Shown here: piece by piece, positions 58,875-64,000 of the stretch
Layout of the letters: every line of letters starts with the position of its first letter
Numbering within the stretch: the stretch's first letter is position 1
Assembly (NCBI GenBank): GCA_029204225.1
Contig: CM055104.1
Coordinates: forward strand, 55,620,538-55,684,537
Reading direction: 5' to 3'
Source: Diphasiastrum complanatum
Lineage: Eukaryota; Streptophyta; Lycopodiopsida; Lycopodiales; Lycopodiaceae
Length of the DNA stretch: 64,000 bases
The notes under the pieces: model-generated
What the model saw: the letters and a program-made list of their open reading frames with translations, nothing else
Database searches by the model: none
Told to the model about the DNA's origin: nothing
Program-made: the position numbers and the translations under genes

Positions 58875-59492
58875 ATGGCCTCCTCATCTTTTGAAGACTC
58901 TGGCACCAAGCAGGTGATCCAGCACGAGATACCCTCCACCACCCAGATTTGGCCCTTACCTTCTAATACTTAGATTCAACCATGGCTTTAGACTACTGGT
59001 CCACTTCTAGAGGCAATGGGTTTGTTTCCGGTGCTTTTCACTTCTAACATGTACATGGGCCTCGCCCTTCATGCTTACGCCACCTGGGAAGCACCGAAAG
59101 CATGTTTTCACTTCCTGTACCAAGGTATCACATACAAGGTCAGGATTAACAGGGACTCAATGGTCACCATTGGCATTATGTCCACTGACCGTCAGCCCAT
59201 TTTCCATCATCAAGAAAAAGCCCTGATCAAACCTTTTGTTGCCCAAACAACACTAGAGATTCTGATCCAAACTAACAATGGTTACCTGATAGATGCTATC
59301 ACGAAACTTGTAATACAGACGACTGTGCATCTGTTGAACAACTTTCTGGTTGTTTCAATATTTCGCAAGGACGGAATCCAGTCCACGTTGTTGAGCCAGA
59401 TAGTGGAGTCCTTCCTGGAATTCCCTAGCCCCACGGTTGTGCCATATGACTGGCATGTCCTTCTCATTCACGAACCAACCATCTCCATCAAT
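58875..59492 (+). pseudogene. G2-B extra ORF, N-terminal domain only
   Basis: ATG 58875 (MASSSFEDSGTKQ) opens one frame with two TAG (58971 and 58989), then continues open through ACFHFLYQGITYKVRINRDS, NNGYLIDAITKLVIQTTVHL and LSQIVESFLEFPSP. It parallels the G1 ORF (KFYITFQGATHKVRITEAAL, DDYLLEAITKSSIHAAAQ, LHRIVESHIKLAKAP). The rest of the ORF (coiled coil, C-terminal domain) is deleted; the LTR follows directly. Function unknown. Confidence 0.72.
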
Positions 59493-60290
59493 TGTAAATA
59501 GATAATATTGGCCAATAAAATGTGTTGCGAGGGCATGACATTCTACGTGTATAAGCCCATGGCCCAATGAGCATGCAAGTTGAGTTGTAAATAAAATAAT
59601 AGACTTGGGCCCCTTGTAATTAAAATAAAACTTGAGGCCCAAAGTCAATTTTAAACTTAGAGTTTACTTTTTAGAGTTGGGTCCAATTTTGGACTCACAT
59701 GAATCTTGTGATTTCCAATGTACTTTTTGTGGACCCTTGGGTCAAGTTGGGTCCAAGATGAATGGATAGGATCAATGTAAATATTAGCCAATAGGATTTT
59801 GGGGCAAGGGCCTTCCCCATTTTATAAAAAGCCACCATTTGTACTCTATTTCCATGCTTAATGAGGAGGAGGAAACTCTATCACTTTTTGGAGAGAAGCA
59901 TCCTCATTTGCTATTCACTACTTGCTAATGCTTTTGATTGTGTTTTCTATTGCTATCTATTTTCATGTTATTGGTTGTCTTAGTTAATGTTTCTCCATTA
60001 GCAAGCATAAGGAGCATTTGAGCTAACCTCCACCCTCACTCTCTATCTCTCTCTTTCTCTCTTCTCTTCTCTCAATCTCTTCGAATCTTCCCTTACCTTT
60101 CACCTACAATCATGATGAAGGTAGTTTAGGGGAGTAGAGTTAGTGGGAGTAGTGTTAGTGTGGTAGAGTTAGATGAAAAGTAGGGAACTAACTAAAAGTA
60201 GCATCTATGCATAGTTAGGTGCCTATCCAGTGAACTAACCCTTGTTGACAGGCGGGAGGGCTATTACTATAGCAGATCAAAGACTCTACA
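59493..60290 (+). repeat. G2-B 3' LTR, first ~23 bases missing
   Basis: It matches the G2 LTR from TGTAAATAGATAATATTGG to the AGACTCTACA end. TATA box TATAAAAAG lies at about 59822. Pyrimidine tract is at 60050-60080. It ends at 60290 next to the G3 extra-ORF gene, whose 3' part is cut there. Confidence 0.9.
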
Positions 60291-61070
60291 TGTTGGCTTG
60301 ATGATGATGATGCCATCTCTGTCGTAGTTTCCTTTGATACTCGCATTTGTGAATTAGCCTGGATTGAAGGGGTTAATTCTAGCAGCACTGGTGCAATTCT
60401 GATATCTTCCTGCACAGACAGAACACCGGCATGCATACATAGAATACCAAACTGCAAACCAAGCCTGAAAAATTGATTGCTTTTTATTAACTTACAGAAT
60501 TACTTAAAAGCAATCTGTCGAAGGCAATGTGTTTTCTGTTCAAGGCTCTCAACATGTATCCCATATTTGTATTAGAAATGGTGTACTCTTGCTCCGGTAA
60601 GAATATGGAAACAAGAGCAAATCGCACGAAGCTCTTGAGATTGGGGTCTCTGATATAAGAAAGCTTATATCCCCTTTTCTCTAGATAAGCTTCCTCCTGA
60701 AAAGCTCCGCTCTCAGAAATGAAGTCGGGCTTAGTAACTGGCATACTGCCGTTCATAGGCAAACCTAAGGCACGACCATAAAATCCTTCTGTGATAATGA
60801 TCTCTTGATTTCGGACAATGGTTAAAATGTATCCCTCTTCTGTCTCACTCAGATTTTAGATCAGCTCATGGCATACATCTGTAAGAATTACTGATGGATC
60901 GAATTGGAGTCCTTCAATCCGTGCTCATATGGCTAATGGTTGTAAAACTGGTAAGACTAGTTTTGGGTGCATTTTGAACATGATCGCCATAACAATAGTA
61001 GTGGTAAACTAGCGATAGCTGTAGAGAGCTTGATCATAAAATTTCACGAAATCAAAAAGCAAGAGTGATG
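60291..61070 (-). pseudogene. G3 extra ORF in env position, with an intron
   Basis: The minus-strand reading begins near 61070 and has TAG (61009-61011), TGA and TAA stops. An open exon follows with GRALGLPMNGSMPVTKPDF, SYIRDPNLKSFVRFALVSIF and NTNMGYMLRALNRKHIAFDR. Donor GTAAGT (60495-60490) and acceptor CTGTGCAG (60412-60410) bound an 86-base intron, after which EDIRIAPVLLELTP continues in frame to TEMASSSSSQ at the LTR edge. It lies downstream of the G3 integrase and spacer, the slot that holds the extra ORF in G1 and G2, but it is not clearly similar in sequence. It may instead be an unrelated gene. Domain not recognised. Confidence 0.5.
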
Positions 61071-61959
61071 GAAAAGAGATGGCAAAAAAAACGGAAGTAC
61101 TTGAGGTTTTTGGTATATTGATAATATATCGGCGGATTAGACAAATTTTTAATGAAGGCGTGTCCTTCCTTTTGAAGGTACAGACTCGACAATAAAGTAT
61201 TTAGTCCTTAAAAAAAACAAAATAAATAAATAAATGAAAATAGATAAAATACACAAGTGCTTCGTTCAGTTCGCAAAAGCTCGATATTTATGAGTATTAA
61301 ACTACGAAAATAAATAATATACACAATCTATGAAACAATGTATATGATATTGGTACGAAGACTATCACTTTTTTCGTTAAAATGTATTGGCGAAAAAAAG
61401 TATTTGGCAAAAAATGCAAAGGTGTCGCATTTTTTGCATATTTTCAATATGCTGTTAACATGGAAACATGATGAAAACAAAGGTACATAACAAATTATTA
61501 TTTTTTGCAAGTTTCCCGAAGGTCAAAGGTGGAGCGAAGGTAAATCCCGAAAAATGCGAAGGTTGAATAGTGTCAGCATTTTCCAATGCTCCTGAAAAAT
61601 TTCAAAAATAGCGGATTTCCTTAACATACCATAATCCAAGATAATGTCGGCTTTTTTGCAAGTAATAATAGCAATGTAGCGAAGGTGTCGGCATGTAGCG
61701 AAGGTGTCGCCTTTTTCACACATTTTGCGAATATAAAGGATTGACAAAAAAGTGGAAATAACAAGTTAAGATGAAATGTGAACAGTGTCAAAAATTTCGT
61801 TACAACATATGGGCAAAAAATGCAAAGGTACAAGTGTCGCAAATTTTGTAAACTTTAGTGGAAATTATTAGACCGAGGGTGACGGTTTTTCAAACTGGAT
61901 AAAATGTGAATAGTATCGCAAATTTCGCAAAAACTAAACTTCATCATATTCATTGAAAA
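61071..61959 (-). repeat. G3 spacer with GCGAAGGTGTCGC motifs
   Basis: AT-rich and non-coding. Units near 61417 (GCAAAGGTGTCGC), 61513 (GGAGCGAAGGTAAATC), 61557 (GCGAAGGTTG), 61679 (GCGAAGGTGTCGGC), 61697 (GCGAAGGTGTCGCC) and 61822 (GCAAAGGTACAAGTGTCGC) recur on the plus strand. They resemble the G1 GGCGAAGGTT units. Confidence 0.6.
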
Positions 61960-62830
61960 TCAGTCATAGTAGCACTTCACTCTTGAGCCATTTACTTGAG
62001 TATCAAGTAAATGTCCTTCAAGATCGGCTAACTGAAGTGATCCGTTGTTAAAAACTTTTATGACTTTGTAGGGTCCCATCCATCTGGTATGTAATTTCCT
62101 ATGAAACAGCATGTGTCTGTTATCATACAGAAGCACATAGTCCCCTCGTTTATTTTTTATTTTTTTAATAGATTGATTAAAAATTTCTTTTCTTTTATTC
62201 TGAACTCGTTCAGTCTTGATTAATGAAAGACAACAATTCTCCTCCAGTTGCATCAAAGCTATCATCCGCTCCCGGAGACTATCGTGCTCATCCATTCGCT
62301 CTTCATTACTAATGCAAAATGTCAGAACTTCGAATTCTATTGGTAGTATGCGATGCATTCCATACACAAGATAGTATGGAGTCTGTCTAGTTGTAATCTT
62401 TTTGACAGTTCTGTATGCCCATAAGACAGACGGTAACTTCCGATCCCAATCAGAAGAATGCATTTCCGTTACTTTATTCAAAATTTTACACAAAATTCAG
62501 TTTGCTCGCTCCGTAAGCCCATTCGCTTTTGGATTATATGGAGTGGTTTGGCGATGTGTAATGAAGAAGTATGACAACATAGCCTCAATTTTGGTTAAGG
62601 AAATGGGTTCCCCTATCGCTAACGAGTTCTAAGAGACATCCATAACGTGTGATAATGTTTTGGAATAGAAACTTTGGTACAATCTTAGCATTATTTTTAA
62701 CTTTGGCTTCGGCCTCTACCATCTTGGTAGCATAGTCCGTAGCAACAAGAATGTAACGTCGATGAGTTTTACGCGTGATTGGTTTGATGGGCCCTACAAA
62801 ATCTATCCCCCACTTTTCTGTCAAAAATGG
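61960..62830 (-). pseudogene. G3 gypsy integrase
   Basis: Sense starts inside the core: KWGIDFVGPIKPITRK (first Asp), FQNIITRYGCLLELVSDRGT (second Asp), a stop, then PYNPKANGLTERAN (catalytic Glu), a TGA and the open C-terminal frame (62493-61960). That frame has WDRKLPSVLWAYRTV, a long basic linker, and a GPY/F-like WMGPYKVIKVFNNGSLQL, ending with VNGSRVKCYYD. HHCC and the rest of pol are lost; unrelated sequence begins at about 62831. Best-preserved gypsy integrase core in the window. Confidence 0.9.
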
Positions 62831-63404
62831 TGAACTCCTGCAACTTTGCCACAACACGAACATGAAGCAAAGGTCGAACGAGAACAATTTACGAAACTCA
62901 ACGTCCCTTGACTCGAAGCACGAACGAGGGGACGCAAAACAAAAGGTTACAAAAGAAACAAAAAGAACGAAAGCAAACAAAGAACATGAAACAAACAAAG
63001 GAGAATCTTTTGTGCTGCCAACTGGCAGCTCAATGGGCTTGGAGTCGTAGACTTCACACCTAGCTGAAACGAGTGGCAACGATGGAGAGTAACTGATTAG
63101 TTGATTAGCATTTAACTAGTCTTGTGATTCTTCGTTTAGCTATCTTGTAAACTCCACACATTGGAGATATAAACTATCCTCTCTAGATCATAAATAGAAG
63201 AAGAGAATAGACAGATTTTCTATAAGAGACAGAGAGAGAGACGTAGCGAGTAGAGCAGAAAAAAAAAATACTAGAAATAATAGAGCTGTGCATGAAAGTC
63301 TACCAACGAGCAGAACACAACAAAAGAGTAGAGCGTCCGGCCGCCAACGAGCGAGACACTGACAATCTCACTCTAAAAATTAAACTCATAATACAATTGT
63401 TATG
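62831..63404. other. region before copia-5; no gene recognised
   Basis: AC/AG-rich sequence with AAACAAACAAAGG and a short CATAAATAG TATA-like site at 63190. An acceptor-like TTATGTTGCAG ends at 63410. It may hold the copia-5 LTR, but without a partner this cannot be shown. Confidence 0.35.
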
Positions 63405-64000
63405 TTGCAGAGTCATTCAAGGATGCAGATAGAGGTGACGAAGCCTTCACGATACTTGATGAAGCTTCAACCAGCTACACTGAGCACAACTACGATGTAG
63501 TCATTGATTCAGGAGCAACATCACACATCACCTGCAACAAGAAGATCTTGATCGACTTCAGAGAGTTCAAAAACAATAGAACAATGATTCTAGATAATGG
63601 GAGCAGATAGAATGTCAAAGGCATCGGCACTCTATAACTATGAATATTGTCAGGCCAAGCAGAGTTGCCAGGAGCACTCTATGTGCCCTCACTCAGAAAA
63701 GATCAGCTATCTGTCTCCAAGATGGTAGATCTTGGCATTCGAGTTTTGTTCGATGACAACACATGCCTCATGATCGAGAAGACGACAAACAAGTTGCTAA
63801 CGTTCGAATGTAGAGAAGAAAACCTCTACCAGGCCAAGATAATCAACAATCCTGATAACATATTAAATGCATCAGAAAATGAAGTTCAGTTATGGCATAG
63901 GAGAATGTATCATCTGAACATGCGGAGCCTGTATGACATGAGCAGAAAAGACATAATCACAGGTCTCAAGATTTCAAGGCCTGAAATTGAGTTCTGTGAA
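63405..64000 (+). pseudogene. copia-5 protease and pre-integrase, runs off window
   Basis: Plus-strand frame: protease with VVIDSGATSHITCNKK (about 63502-63549), stops TAG at 63608, TAA and TGA near 63636-63643, then LPGALYVPSLRKDQLSVSKM and GAG_pre-integrase VQLWHRRMYHLNMRSLYDMS. Gag and the zinc knuckle are not seen to the left. The element continues beyond 64000. It is a separate subfamily from copia-1 to copia-4. Confidence 0.88.

Larger units (their letters stand above)
47679..60290 (+). mobile_element. Ty3/gypsy element G2-B, heavily deleted, with insertions
   Basis: From left to right: 5' LTR remnant, PBS, leader, gag scraps, unrelated gag knuckles, copia-4, a foreign gypsy gag, integrase C-terminus, spacer, N-terminal part of the extra ORF, 3' LTR. 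LTR, PBS, leader motifs and extra ORF are all G2-type. Protease, RT and RNase H are absent. Left and right target duplications cannot be checked because the 5' LTR start is missing. Confidence 0.7.

Overview
The window looks like nuclear DNA from a repeat-rich land plant. Ty1/copia and Ty3/gypsy LTR retrotransposons fill most of it. Their primer-binding sites are the usual plant types: a TGGTATTAGAGCC-like initiator-Met site in the copia elements and a TGGCGCCGTTGCCGGGG-like site in the gypsy elements. I see no bacterial signals, no tRNA or rRNA genes and no intact ordinary host gene. The lineage cannot be fixed from the sequence. Every coding region longer than about 300 codons carries stops, frameshifts or deletions.

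Layout. 1-2217: no recognised gene. 2218-5589: minus-strand copia element (copia-A) with a 5' LTR. 5604-6314: a gypsy LTR (family G1), then a copia scrap. 6549-12202: a block of non-retroelement, intron-bearing sequence. It holds a minus-strand histone H3-like (CENH3-like) pseudogene, a spacer rich in CACGTG palindromes, a plus-strand two-exon gene of unknown function and a minus-strand multi-exon gene of unknown function.

12780-about 32050 is a four-layer nest. A plus-strand copia element (copia-1) was split by a minus-strand gypsy element (G2-A, 5-bp duplication GAAGA/TCTTC). A third element (copia-2, 20494-26417, 5-bp duplication ATGTG) then inserted into G2-A. Part of copia-1 together with the 3' end of G2-A was inverted (about 13526 to 17285). 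33418-33931 holds a second CENH3-like pseudogene. 34331-35928 is a minus-strand copia fragment interrupted by a nearly full-length G1 gypsy (35929-47487). 47679-60290 holds remnants of a second G2 gypsy with a copia (copia-4) and a foreign gypsy gag inside it. 60291-62830 is the 3' half of a third gypsy family (G3, minus). A further copia runs off the right edge from about 63405.

Common themes. G1, G2 and G3 share one plan: LTR, leader, gag-protease-RT-RNase H-integrase, a non-coding spacer, and then an extra ORF in the env position. Leader and spacer are dotted with short inverted-orientation motifs around GCGARRGTT, each family with its own version. The extra ORFs, the 7963-9478 gene and a CENH3-like copy are broken mostly by TAG where CAG is the simplest ancestor, which suggests decay at methylated CHG sites. 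The two CENH3-like copies, the unknown intron-containing genes and the motif arrays are the most unusual content.
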